Assembly (NCBI GenBank): GCA_964498075.1
Contig: CAZCGA010000090.1
Span: 1 to 26,862, forward strand
Direction of reading: 5' to 3'
DNA from: CAZCGA01 sp964498075
Lineage (GTDB): Bacteria; Desulfobacterota; Binatia; HRBIN30
Length of the DNA stretch: 26,862 nucleotides
The notes under the pieces: model-generated
Seen by the model: only the letters and a program-made list of their open reading frames with translations
Told to the model about the DNA's origin: nothing
Databases searched by the model: none
Part shown: one piece after another, positions 1-8,037 of the stretch
Numbering within the stretch: the stretch's first letter is position 1
How the letters are laid out: each line of letters begins with the position of its first letter
Translations under genes and position numbers: made by a program

Positions 1-1
1 T

Positions 2-523
2 GCCGACGACTTCGTCATCCTGTGTCGAAGCGAGGCCGAAGCCCAACGGGCGTTGCAGAGGGTGCAGCAATGGACGGCGAGCGCCGGACTGACCCTGCAT
101 CCGCAGAAGACCCACATCGTAGAAGCCAAGGCTGAGGGCTTCGAGTTTCTGGGATACCACTTCAAGCGCGGCCATCGCTGGCCCCGCAAGAAGAGTGAAC
201 AGAAGCTCAAGTACACATTGCGGGCAAAGACCAAACGCACCAGCGGGGTGAGCCTCAGCCTCATCATCGCGAACGTCAACCGGACGCTCAACGGGTGGTT
301 CGGGTACTTTCAACACAGTCACCGAAGTGCCTTCCCGTCCCTGGATGCATGGGTCCGCATGCGCCTGCGCAGCATCTTGCGTAAGCGTCGGGGCTCCAAG
401 GGGAAGGGGCGCGGCCGGGATCATCAGCGCTGGCCGAATGCTTTCTTTACGCAGCAGGGGCTGTTCTCCATGACCACAGCCCACGCGCAACGTCGGTCAA
501 TCCTCTCGGAGGGAAACCACTGA
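2..523 (+). CDS. ltrA: Group II intron reverse transcriptase/maturase, C-terminal part
   Basis: The 5' end of the gene is cut by the window edge. The frame opens with ADD, whose preceding codon ends in the first base of the window, so this is the YxDD catalytic motif of the reverse transcriptase palm. The later landmarks are in order: LHPQKT and FLGYHF (RT motifs 6-7), then the maturase X domain with LNGWFGYFQHS and a basic tail RSILRKRRGSKGKGRGR, ending in the conserved NAFFTQQGLFS stretch. The protein binds the intron RNA to help splicing and copies it into DNA during retromobility. No C-terminal HNH nuclease is seen. The stop at 521-523 lies six bases before domain V, the usual layout. The missing N-terminus leaves open whether the gene is intact. 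Confidence 0.93.
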   Translation, partial: ADDFVILCRSEAEAQRALQRVQQWTASAGLTLHPQKTHIVEAKAEGFEFLGYHFKRGHRWPRKKSEQKLKYTLRAKTKRTSGVSLSLIIANVNRTLNGWFGYFQHSHRSAFPSLDAWVRMRLRSILRKRRGSKGKGRGRDHQRWPNAFFTQQGLFSMTTAHAQRRSILSEGNH

Positions 524-528
524 CCGGA

Positions 529-603
529 GAGCCGTATGCGGGAAAACCGCCTGTACGGTTCGGAGGGAGGGGGAACCGGTGAACCGGTTCCCCCTACCCC
601 TAT
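529..603 (+). ncRNA. Group II intron RNA domains V and VI
   Basis: Domain V runs 529-561: GAGCCGTA pairs with TACGGTTC, GCGG (538-541) pairs with CCGC (547-550) under a GAAAA loop, and a small bulge on the 3' side lies around 551-553. The catalytic triad would be A530 G531 C532. Domain VI has a perfect 11-bp stem, 569-579 with 584-594, capped by TGAA. A568 can pair with T595, and G565-G567 with C597-C599, which leaves A596 unpaired as the branch-point adenosine. This is the catalytic core and branch site of the ribozyme. Confidence 0.88.
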
Positions 604-674
604 CACAAGGCCGGCGCCGTCTCCCGTGGCTTCCGGCGAGGGCGTCCTACCGGATTAGACTCCCCAGGACTGTC

Positions 675-1817
675 TCAGTACCCGTGCAGCTCCGCGAAGC
701 GGTTGCGGTGGTAGGCTGCGTCGCCGAAGGTGATCTCGGCGACGCGGGCGCGCTTGATGAAGAAACCGACGTCGTGCTCGTCGGTCATACCGGTACCGCC
801 GTGCATCTGCACCGCCTCGTTGGCGATCAGGACGAAGGCGTCGGAGCAACGCGATTTCGCCAGCGACGCAAGCTGCGGCACGCCGGCGCTCTGTTGGTCG
901 AGCGCTTGATGCGCTGCCATGGCCGCTGAGCGTGCCAGCTCGGTCTCGATGTACAGTTTCGCCGCGCGGTGCTTGAGCGCCTGGAAGGAGCCGATCGGCA
1001 CGCCGAACTGCACGCGCGTCTTCAGGTAGTCCAACGTCATCTGCAGCGCTGCCGTCATGCTGCCGAGCATCTCGGCGCACAAGCCGATGGTCGCGCGGTC
1101 GATTGCGGTCTCCACGATCGCGCCGCCGTTGTCGACGGCGCCGACGACGTCGCCCGCCTCTACCGCCACGTGGTCGAGACGCACGATCGCAGCGTTACGC
1201 CCGTCGATGCGCCACTGGCGCTCCACCGCGAGTCCCGGGGCGTGGGCGTCCATCAAGAAAAGCGTGATGCCCTCACGGTGCGCCGTCGCGCCCGATGTGC
1301 GCGCCGAGACCAAGAGACGGTCGGCGCCGTAGCCGTCGAGGACGTGAACCTTCTCGGCGCTCACCGCCCAGCCCGCCTTGGTCTTCTCGGCGCGCGTCTC
1401 GACGTGACATGGGTTGTAGCGGCTGCGCGGCTCTTGGTACGCGAGCGCGAGGCGCCGCTCGCCGGCGATCAGCACCGGCAGCACCGCCTGCTGCTGACTA
1501 CGCGAGGCGGCCGTCGCGAGGGCGCTGCCGCCGAGCACGACGGTCGAGAGGATCGGTTCCGGCATGAGACCGCGCCCGAGCTCTTCCAGGACAACCATCA
1601 GGTCTGTGTACCCGAGCCCGGCACCGCCGTACTCTTCCGGGAAGATGATCCCCAGCCAGCCGAGCTTGGCCATCTCGGTCCAGAGGTCGGGCGAGTAGCC
1701 GAGCGCGTCGTTGCTGTCGCGCAACGTACGGATCCGGCGCAGCGAAGAGTTCTTGTTCACGAGCTCGCGCGCCGTGTCTTGCAGCAGGGTTTGTTCTTCG
1801 GTGAGCACCAAAGCCAT
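675..1817 (-). CDS. Acyl-CoA dehydrogenase, FadE family (possible non-catalytic partner subunit)
   Basis: This 380-residue protein has the full flavin-dependent acyl-CoA dehydrogenase layout: an N-terminal helical domain (LTEEQTLLQDTARELV), the FPEEYGGAGLGYTDL segment, a middle beta domain, and a C-terminal helical domain with KTRVQFGVPIGSFQALKH and QMHGGTGMTDEHDVGFF. The family oxidises acyl-CoA thioesters to 2-enoyl-CoA and passes electrons to ETF in the cytoplasm. The extreme C-terminus reads ITFGDAAYHRNRF where MCAD-type enzymes have a YEGT motif with the catalytic Glu, so a different residue must serve as base, or the subunit is supported by its partner. It starts 3 bp after the stop of the upstream dehydrogenase, so both are translated from one mRNA. 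Paired FadE proteins of actinobacterial steroid side-chain degradation form alpha2beta2 complexes; a similar pairing here is inference. Confidence 0.88.
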   Translation of the reverse strand: MALVLTEEQTLLQDTARELVNKNSSLRRIRTLRDSNDALGYSPDLWTEMAKLGWLGIIFPEEYGGAGLGYTDLMVVLEELGRGLMPEPILSTVVLGGSALATAASRSQQQAVLPVLIAGERRLALAYQEPRSRYNPCHVETRAEKTKAGWAVSAEKVHVLDGYGADRLLVSARTSGATAHREGITLFLMDAHAPGLAVERQWRIDGRNAAIVRLDHVAVEAGDVVGAVDNGGAIVETAIDRATIGLCAEMLGSMTAALQMTLDYLKTRVQFGVPIGSFQALKHRAAKLYIETELARSAAMAAHQALDQQSAGVPQLASLAKSRCSDAFVLIANEAVQMHGGTGMTDEHDVGFFIKRARVAEITFGDAAYHRNRFAELHGY

Positions 1818-1820
1818 GGG

Positions 1821-3005
1821 CTAATCCGGCAGGCCGAGGACGCGCTTGGCGATGATGTTCAGCTGGATCTCCGAGGTGCCGCCTTCGATCGAGTTGCCGC
1901 GCGAGCGCAACCAGTCGCGGGTGAGTGTCAGCTCGTTCTCGTCGAAGCCGGGACCTTCCCAGCCGAGGGCGTGCGGGCCGGCGATCGACACCATCAGCTC
2001 GCGCCGCCGCATGTTGGTCTCGGTGCCGTAGTACTTGAAGATCGACGTCTCGGGGCCCGGCTTGTGGCCCGCCTTCATGTTGTCTTGCGAACGCTTCAGC
2101 GTGAGATCCAGGCAGGCTTGGTCCATATCGACCTGCGCAATCCGATCGCGCAGGGTCGAATTCGAGATCCGCGACTCGCTGTCGGGCAGATACCGGCGCG
2201 CCAGCTTCAAGAGCGAATTGCCGGGCACGCGATCCTTGAAGATGTCGGCGATCATCGTACGCTCGTGGCCGAGCAGCGCCTTGGCCATGGCCCAGCCGCC
2301 GTTGATGTGGCCGACGACTTGCGAGCGCGGCACGCGCACGTTGTCAAGGAAGGTCTCGCAGAACGGCGATGATCCGCTGATCAGGAGGATCGGCTTGACG
2401 CTGACGCCGGGGCTGGTCATGTCCATCAGCAGGAAGGTGATGCCGTCCTGCTTGCGAGCGTTCGGGTCGGTGCGCACCAGCACGAACATCCAGTCCGCCT
2501 TGTCGGCGTATGACGTCCAAACCTTCTGGCCGGTGACGATGAAGTCATCGCCGTCGAGGACCGCCTTGGTCTGCAAGCTGGCCAGGTCGGAACCGGATCC
2601 CGGCTCCGAGTATCCTTGGCACCAGCGGATCTCGCCGCGGGCGATCGGTGGCAGGTGAGTACGCTTGAGCGCCTCACTACCTTCTTGCAGGAGCAGGGGG
2701 CCGATCATCGTCAGCCCGAAGCCGACGAGTGGCTGGCGCAGCTTGAGCTTGGCTACTTCCTGCGCGAGGATCTTTGCCTCCGCCTTGTTGAGGCCACCGC
2801 CGCCGTATTCCTTCGGCCACGTCGGGGCCGTCCAGCCGCGTGCCGCCATCACGTCCAGCCAGCGCTTCACCTCCGGCGGGTACGTGCTCTTGCGGCCGCC
2901 CCAACAGAGATCGTCGACGGAGGCGACGGGCGTGGACATCGACTTCGGCGCGTTGGCCAGCAACCACTCGCGCGTCGCTTCGCGAAACTTGTCCAAGGTG
3001 TCCAT
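1821..3005 (-). CDS. Acyl-CoA dehydrogenase, FadE family
   Basis: The protein has 394 residues from the chosen ATG at 3005. A GTG at 3029 would add eight residues, but its first codons contain the AAGGGA that looks like the ribosome binding site for the ATG. Family marks are WPKEYGGGGL, the flavin and substrate segment WCQGYSEPGSGSDLASL, TGQKVWTSYADKADW, and the C-terminal GNSIEGGTSEIQLN, which keeps a Glu at the position used as base in MCAD-type enzymes. It should oxidise an acyl-CoA to its enoyl form with FAD. It is the first gene of a two-gene operon with the dehydrogenase ending at 675. It is clearly paralogous to the dehydrogenase at 8440-9624. The substrate cannot be read from sequence; FadE pairs often act on branched or steroid-derived acyl chains. 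Confidence 0.9.
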   Translation of the reverse strand: MDTLDKFREATREWLLANAPKSMSTPVASVDDLCWGGRKSTYPPEVKRWLDVMAARGWTAPTWPKEYGGGGLNKAEAKILAQEVAKLKLRQPLVGFGLTMIGPLLLQEGSEALKRTHLPPIARGEIRWCQGYSEPGSGSDLASLQTKAVLDGDDFIVTGQKVWTSYADKADWMFVLVRTDPNARKQDGITFLLMDMTSPGVSVKPILLISGSSPFCETFLDNVRVPRSQVVGHINGGWAMAKALLGHERTMIADIFKDRVPGNSLLKLARRYLPDSESRISNSTLRDRIAQVDMDQACLDLTLKRSQDNMKAGHKPGPETSIFKYYGTETNMRRRELMVSIAGPHALGWEGPGFDENELTLTRDWLRSRGNSIEGGTSEIQLNIIAKRVLGLPD

Positions 3006-3345
3006 GGAATTCTTTTCCCTTGCAGCCACCTCTAATGCAACCCGCGCGCGGTTGATTGCTTTTGCCTGGCGCGGCCGCTAGCGGTGCGCCCATGCCAGGC
3101 TCCGCCCCGGCCGAGCTCGAGATTGCGTTTCGGCTGCCCCTCCCGAACTGGCCGCGCGCCGAGTAGGGCGGCCACGGTCCCGCTGCCCTCCTCGATGTCC
3201 GCGAGGCCGGCGCGAATTGACATCTCTGCTACAGCCGTGGGAACATCGGTCGTCCGAGAGGACTGGTTGGTGAAGCGCGGGACCCGGTCCCGTTCAGACC
3301 ACGCCGCCGCCGCGCGGGGGCAGCGGCAATCGAGAAGGGCAGCCG
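3006..3345. other. Divergent intergenic region
   Basis: This gap separates the minus-strand dehydrogenase operon from the plus-strand repeat protein, so it must hold two divergent promoters. A TTGACA at 3217-3222 with a weak GAACAT 18 bp further on is the only promoter-like pair I see for the plus-strand gene; it is a guess. AGAAGGG just before 3346 is a good ribosome binding site. I see no RNA gene, terminator or convincing small gene here. Confidence 0.4.
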
Positions 3346-6009
3346 ATGAAGCGGCGGATCGGTTCGTGGATCGTCTGTATCGTCCTGGTGGCTGCGCCGG
3401 TGTGCGGTTGGGCGAATGCGGGAGACTTGGATCCCACCTTCGGCAACAACGGCATCGTGATCACGCCGATCGGCAACAGCGGTGACAATGATGAGATCGC
3501 CGCCCTCGTCCTGCAGCCTGACGGCAAGCTCGTGGCCGCAGGCTACACGGCTCACCTCGGCGTGGCCAAGTACGACGTGGCAGTGGTGCGCTATGGGGCC
3601 GACGGCAGCCTCGACCCGACGTTCGGAAACGGCGGCAAGGTAACGACGGCCATCGGCAGCGCGTTCGACAGGGCCCACGCCCTCGTCCTGCAGCCCGACG
3701 GGAAGCTGGTGGCCGCGGGATCGACGTACAACCAGGCGACGAACTACGATTTCGCCTTGGTCCGCTACAACTCCGACGGCAGCCTCGATGCAACGTTCGG
3801 GAGCAATGGGAAGGTGACGACGTCCATCGCCGGCGGGGCTGACGAGGCCTTCGCCCTGGTTCTGCAGCCCGACGGCAAGCTGGTCGCGGCTGGCTATGCG
3901 AATCAAGGCGCGACTTCCAACGACTTCGCACTCGCACGGTACAGCGCGAGCGGCGCGCTCGACCCAACGTTCGGCAACGGTGGTATAGTGACCACGCCGG
4001 TCATACGCGGATCCGACCAGATCTACGCGCTCGGGCTGCAGCCCGACGGCAAGCTGGTGGCTGCAGGGACGGGGGGAGTGGCGCGCTATCTTGCCGGCGG
4101 AGGACTCGACGACACGTTCGGCAACGGCGGTCTCGTGGCGGCACCCATCAACACGCTGGCGCGCGCCCTGGTCCTCCAACCCGATGGAAAATTGGTGATG
4201 GCGGGCCTGTACTATGATCCGGTCGCCGGCGCCAACTTCCGCGTCGTTCGATATGCCGCGAACGGAGCCCTCGACGACACCTTCGGGAGCGGAGGGATCG
4301 CGAACACTGCCTTTCCGAACGCCAACGTCGCCTGCCGTGCACTTGCGCTGATGCCCGACGGCCGGCTCGTGGCGGCAGGGCAATCCGGAGGCAACTTCGC
4401 GCTGGCCCGGTACTCGCGCAACGGCAAGCCCGACTTCACGTTTGGAGCCGGCGGGAAACTGGTCACGCCGCCCTATGCCGCCGCTGCCCTGGTCCTGCAG
4501 CCCGACGCGAAGCTCGTGGCCGCAGGAAGCTCGTACAGCGGAGGCCGCCTCGACTTCGGGCTGGCGCGCTACATGAGTGGAATCTGCGGCAACGCGATCA
4601 TCGAGGCGGGCGAGGAGTGCGACGACGCCAACCTCGTCAGTGGTGACGGCTGTGACGCCAACTGCACCTTCACCGCCTGCGGCAACGGCATCATGACGGC
4701 CGGCGAGGCGTGCGACGACGGCAACGACGTCGACGGCGACGGCTGCGATGCCGACTGCCTGACGATCGGTTGCGGCAACGGCGCCGTCGACCCAGGCGAG
4801 GAGTGCGACGACGCCAACGCCACGAATGGCGACGGCTGCGACAACAACTGCACCAAGCCGCGGTGCGGCAACGGCATCATCGCCGGCTGGGAGCAGTGCG
4901 ACGACGGCAACCGCATCAGCGGCGATGGCTGCGATGCCAACTGCACGCGCACGGGCTGCGGCAACGGGATTGTCTCCGCCGGCGAGGAGTGCGACGACAG
5001 CAACCGCACCAGCGGGGATGGCTGCGACGGCAACTGCACCCGGACGCGATGTGGGAACGGCGTCGTGACGGCCGGCGAGGAGTGCGATGACGGCAACGCG
5101 GTCGACGGCGATGGCTGCCAGGCGAACTGCACGCTGACTGCGAGGTTCGACACCGTGCTGCTGCCGCCGCGTCCGCTGGCCATTCGCATCGGCCGCGGCA
5201 AGGACGTGGTCAAGACTCGCGTTCGGGTCAAGCTGCGCGACGCCGGGCCGCCGGCGAGCGGGCCGACCGGCGCGCACACCGTCCAGCTCACTGCGCAAGA
5301 CGGCGACTGCCCTGCCGGCACGATTGCCGGGCTCCCCGACTTCGATCGGGTGACCCTCGATGCCCAGGACACCGTGAATCTGCTGCCGGGGAAGAGCGCG
5401 ACGGCGGACGTCCCGCTGGCGATCGCTGCGAGCGCGTTCACCAGCTTCAATCGGAAGGGTCCCACCCGGTGCACGCTCCGGTTTGCGGCCGCCACCGTAC
5501 TGCCGGCAGGGAGCATCGATCCGGTGACGGTAAACGACCGCGCCGGCATGGAGCTCAACGTGGTCGACCGGCACGACCCGGACCAGACCGCGTTCCACGA
5601 AGTGGTCATGGTGAGCTTGAACCCGGTGACAGTGCGCATTGGCAAGGGCACGGTGCAGGCCGTGCGGAAGATCCATCCACGCGTCGGTAGCGCCGACTTG
5701 GGCGAAGCGGGTGGACACACCAGCTCGATCCAGGTCAGCAACGGCGATTGCCCCGTAGGAACCGTAGGACCGGCTGACTTCGATGCGCAACAACCGGGTA
5801 CGCAAAGCTTCGCCACCGTCCGTGGAGGGAAGACCATGCGCGCCGATCTGCAGCTCACGCTCAACGCGTCTGCGTTCCAGACCCTCGGCGCCGCCTCCCC
5901 GACCCGCTGCACGGCCACGCTCACGGCTACCGGACCGGGCGGTGACACCGATGCAACCAACAGCAGCGCCACGTTGGTGATCGACGTCATCGACGCCAAC
6001 GACTTCTAA
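3346..6009 (+). CDS. Secreted protein with delta-60 repeats and Cys-rich DUF4215 repeats
   Basis: An 887-residue exported protein. Residues 1-25 are a Sec signal peptide (basic MKRR, a hydrophobic run, a small-residue end WANA). Residues of about 26-410 carry seven delta-60 type repeats of about 50-55 residues, each with LQPDGKLVAAG or a close variant and a LDPTFGNGG turn; such repeats are predicted to form a beta-propeller-like fold. Residues of about 412-600 are six Cys-rich units of about 31 residues (CGNG, GEECDDGN, GDGCD, NCT), the Myxococcus-type DUF4215 repeat, rich in Asp and likely disulfide-bonded or calcium-binding. The last 290 residues are two copies of a domain with VRIGKG, GDCPAGT, PTRCT and a final DxNDF. 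No sorting tag or membrane anchor is visible. It stands alone with a good ribosome binding site (AGAAGGG). Role unknown: an envelope or extracellular adhesion protein is possible. Confidence 0.9.
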   Translation: MKRRIGSWIVCIVLVAAPVCGWANAGDLDPTFGNNGIVITPIGNSGDNDEIAALVLQPDGKLVAAGYTAHLGVAKYDVAVVRYGADGSLDPTFGNGGKVTTAIGSAFDRAHALVLQPDGKLVAAGSTYNQATNYDFALVRYNSDGSLDATFGSNGKVTTSIAGGADEAFALVLQPDGKLVAAGYANQGATSNDFALARYSASGALDPTFGNGGIVTTPVIRGSDQIYALGLQPDGKLVAAGTGGVARYLAGGGLDDTFGNGGLVAAPINTLARALVLQPDGKLVMAGLYYDPVAGANFRVVRYAANGALDDTFGSGGIANTAFPNANVACRALALMPDGRLVAAGQSGGNFALARYSRNGKPDFTFGAGGKLVTPPYAAAALVLQPDAKLVAAGSSYSGGRLDFGLARYMSGICGNAIIEAGEECDDANLVSGDGCDANCTFTACGNGIMTAGEACDDGNDVDGDGCDADCLTIGCGNGAVDPGEECDDANATNGDGCDNNCTKPRCGNGIIAGWEQCDDGNRISGDGCDANCTRTGCGNGIVSAGEECDDSNRTSGDGCDGNCTRTRCGNGVVTAGEECDDGNAVDGDGCQANCTLTARFDTVLLPPRPLAIRIGRGKDVVKTRVRVKLRDAGPPASGPTGAHTVQLTAQDGDCPAGTIAGLPDFDRVTLDAQDTVNLLPGKSATADVPLAIAASAFTSFNRKGPTRCTLRFAAATVLPAGSIDPVTVNDRAGMELNVVDRHDPDQTAFHEVVMVSLNPVTVRIGKGTVQAVRKIHPRVGSADLGEAGGHTSSIQVSNGDCPVGTVGPADFDAQQPGTQSFATVRGGKTMRADLQLTLNASAFQTLGAASPTRCTATLTATGPGGDTDATNSSATLVIDVIDANDF

Positions 6010-6098
6010 CCGAGCCCGTTTCGCACTGGTCGCTCACGTTTGATGCTCGATCGCAATCGGTCACCCGCCGTCTGCCATACGCAGCGGAGCTCGGCAGG

Positions 6099-6215
6099 AT
6101 GACACTGCGCTTTCTCGGCGGCGCCGGCACCGTGACCGGATCGAAGTATCTGATCACCGTGAACGAGCACCAGATCCACCGTTGTACGGTTGAAGGCCGG
6201 CGGGTGAATCGGTAA
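6099..6215 (+). pseudogene. Remnant of a beta-CASP metallo-beta-lactamase exonuclease gene
   Basis: An ATG at 6099 opens a 38-codon frame beginning MTLRFLGGAGTVTGSKYL, which matches the very start of the MBL-fold, beta-CASP RNA exonuclease/ArgE-like family (usually about 450 residues). After roughly residue 23 the similarity stops, the expected ILVDCG segment is absent, and the frame ends at 6215 just before the phosphatase. The HxHxDH metal site is therefore missing and the piece cannot be an active nuclease. It is best read as the 5' scar of a gene deleted or replaced by the phosphatase gene. Confidence 0.65.
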
Positions 6216-6225
6216 GCAACGGACG

Positions 6226-6744
6226 GTGTTGACCCCGTTTTGGCGCTGGCTCGCTGGCCCGACCGCACGCGCGGGTGGGCGTCCCAGCCTGAGTGTGATC
6301 TTGCCGAACCTGCTGATCGGAGAGTACCCGACTCCCAACGACGCGGCGTGGCTGGCAGGCGTGCACCAGGTCACCGCCGTCGTGAGCCTGCAGGATGACG
6401 CCGACCTGGCGAGCAAGGGGCTCGATCTCGCGGAGCTCGCAGGCGCGTACGCCGAGCACGGCCTGGGGTTTCATCGCGTGCCGCTGCCGGACGCCGACAC
6501 GGGGATCGTGCCGCACCGCCTCGAGACGATCCTGGTGCTGCTGCATCAGCTGCTCGGCGACGACGAGCGCGTCTACCTGCACTGCAACGCCGGCTTGAAC
6601 CGCGCCCCCACCGTGGCCATCGCCTACCTCCACGCCCACTACGGCTTGTCCCTCACGGATGCCCGCGATCTGGTGAAAGGCCGGCGTCACTGTGTGCCCT
6701 ACATGCGGATGCTCGAACAGTGCTTTCGCGTCGATCGCGAATGA
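6226..6744 (+). CDS. Dual-specificity protein phosphatase
   Basis: The 172-residue protein has the Cys-based phosphatase signature HCNAGLNRAPT (HCx5R), with C120 as nucleophile and R126 binding phosphate. VPLPDADTG at about residues 85-93 supplies the likely general acid Asp. The upstream ILPNLLIGEYPTPNDAAWL stretch is the usual N-terminal part of small DSPs. It should dephosphorylate Ser/Thr/Tyr or a small phosphorylated molecule in the cytoplasm. The start used is GTG at 6226; no strong ribosome binding site is visible. It follows a fragment of a beta-CASP gene and converges with the histidine kinase, whose stop is 22 bp away. A link to the kinase pair is possible but not shown. Confidence 0.88.
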   Translation: MLTPFWRWLAGPTARAGGRPSLSVILPNLLIGEYPTPNDAAWLAGVHQVTAVVSLQDDADLASKGLDLAELAGAYAEHGLGFHRVPLPDADTGIVPHRLETILVLLHQLLGDDERVYLHCNAGLNRAPTVAIAYLHAHYGLSLTDARDLVKGRRHCVPYMRMLEQCFRVDRE

Positions 6745-6766
6745 GCAAAAGCACGGAAGGCATCAT

Positions 6767-7921
6767 TCACTCGGGGTTCTGCAGGGGAATAGTGACCCGG
6801 AAGCAGGAGCCCACACCCGGCGCGCTCTGCACGTCGATCGTCCCACCCAGCAGGTGGACGAGGCGCCGCACGACGTGCAGCCCGATGCCGTAGCCGTCGC
6901 GCGCTAGTCCGGACGCCGCGCCGCGCTCGAACAAATCGAAGATCACGCGCAGATCGTCGGGCTTGATGCCCGGGCCGCGGTCCTGCACGCTCACCTCGAG
7001 GGTGCCAGGCTGGGGCAGCGTTGCCGTCACGACGACGGCGCTGTTGCCACCGTAGCGCACGGCGTTGCGCACCAGGTTGCCGACGATTTGCTTGAGCTTG
7101 ATGCGGTCGGTTCGCAGCAGCGGCGGATCGGACGGCGCGGACCAGGTGAGGGGCACGGTGGCGTGCGGGATCAGGTTGCGTACCTCGGTGAACATCGTCG
7201 CGAGCGTGAACTCCTCGACGCGCAGGTCGGTCCGTCCGGTATCCAACCGGGAGAGATCCAGCGTCCCGGTGAGCAGCCAGAGCAGGTCGTCGGTCTCATG
7301 GATCAAGTCGCCGAGGACGCGTTCCTGCTCCGCTGACACCGTGCCGAAGCTGCCGACACGCAGCAGCTCGAGGTAGCCGAACAAGTGCGACAGCGGCGCG
7401 CGCAGCTCGTGCGACAGCGTGTTGATCTGCTCGAAGGCGCGCTGCAGGTAGTCCTCGCGGCAGTCGCTGTAGGCCTGGCCGACCAGCATCATGAGCTGGG
7501 CGGTGAGCTTGGTGTACGCCAGCATCAGTCGGTCGTGGTCGCCGCTGAGGTGCTCGTCGATCACCTGCAGACTGATGCGGGCGGAGGTATACAGGCTGCC
7601 GAGGGAGATCCGCTGCAGCGGCGCCCGTTGCAGGTTCGCTTCCATCAGGCGGCGGGTGCGCGCGTAGTACTCCTCGTACAATCCCTGCAGGTCACCGCGC
7701 TGAATGTGTGTGAGGATCAGCGAGAGGAAGCCTTCGTTGACCGAAGCCAGCCGATCGACCGGCATGCTTCCCGCCGGGAAGTACTCGGGTAGCGCGGCCA
7801 TCAAGCGATGCGACCACTCGGTGGCGACCGTCTGCCTGACGGCGTGGAGTTGGCGGGCGAGCTCCGCGAGCGCGGCAACGTCGCGCGGCGTGAGCGCATC
7901 TGCAATGAACGACGAACGCAT
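6767..7921 (-). CDS. Soluble sensor histidine kinase
   Basis: The 384-residue kinase lacks any transmembrane segment, so it senses a cytoplasmic signal. Residues 1-160 are a helical input domain (MTEWSHRL-like start, GDLQGLYEEYYARTRRLME in the middle) resembling RsbRD-type sensor domains. The HisKA dimerisation segment has H171 in LSHELRAPLSH. The ATPase domain shows N-box GNLVRNAVRYG (N282, N286), G1 DRGPGIK (about 314-320), F-box FDLFERG and G2 GYGIGL (343-348). It autophosphorylates on H171 and passes phosphate to a response regulator. The divergently placed receiver at 8038 is the obvious partner; the 116-bp gap between them must hold both promoters. All catalytic boxes are intact. Confidence 0.93.
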   Translation of the reverse strand: MRSSFIADALTPRDVAALAELARQLHAVRQTVATEWSHRLMAALPEYFPAGSMPVDRLASVNEGFLSLILTHIQRGDLQGLYEEYYARTRRLMEANLQRAPLQRISLGSLYTSARISLQVIDEHLSGDHDRLMLAYTKLTAQLMMLVGQAYSDCREDYLQRAFEQINTLSHELRAPLSHLFGYLELLRVGSFGTVSAEQERVLGDLIHETDDLLWLLTGTLDLSRLDTGRTDLRVEEFTLATMFTEVRNLIPHATVPLTWSAPSDPPLLRTDRIKLKQIVGNLVRNAVRYGGNSAVVVTATLPQPGTLEVSVQDRGPGIKPDDLRVIFDLFERGAASGLARDGYGIGLHVVRRLVHLLGGTIDVQSAPGVGSCFRVTIPLQNPE

Positions 7922-8037
7922 GGTCGATTGTCCTCTGGCTGCGTGGCCTCGTGGAATTCTGTCTTCCGCCGACCGGCCTTTGATGTTATCGTGCGTCCCG
8001 CTGATTAGAACCGCATCACCGTCCGTTGGAGGACATC

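Larger units (their letters stand above)
1..603 (+). mobile_element. Group II intron, 3' portion (5' part outside window)
   Basis: The segment holds the end of an intron-encoded reverse transcriptase/maturase followed within a few bases by a typical domain V hairpin and a domain VI stem. The 3' boundary is placed at 603: a bulged A at 596 in domain VI would be the branch point, seven bases before the end, and the intron would finish in AT. The maturase has no HNH endonuclase block after its X domain, as expected for class C-like introns, although the class call is inference. Flanking exon DNA (604-674) is short and carries no gene I recognise; the intron lies just downstream of the acyl-CoA dehydrogenase operon, which ends on the opposite strand at 675. 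Confidence 0.9.

Noticed and set aside
604..674. Terminator or gene in the exon stub after the intron
   Set aside because: Only weak GC-rich pairing is visible and no frame of useful length.
969..2372. 467-residue plus-strand frame across the dehydrogenase operon
   Set aside because: Antisense of two clear acyl-CoA dehydrogenases; Arg/His/Ala-rich composition with no domains.
3229..5805. 858-residue open frame on the minus strand, full of VVALLA-type repeats
   Set aside because: It is the antisense of the delta-60 and Cys-rich repeats; its periodicity comes from those repeats, and the plus-strand frame has the signal peptide and known domains.
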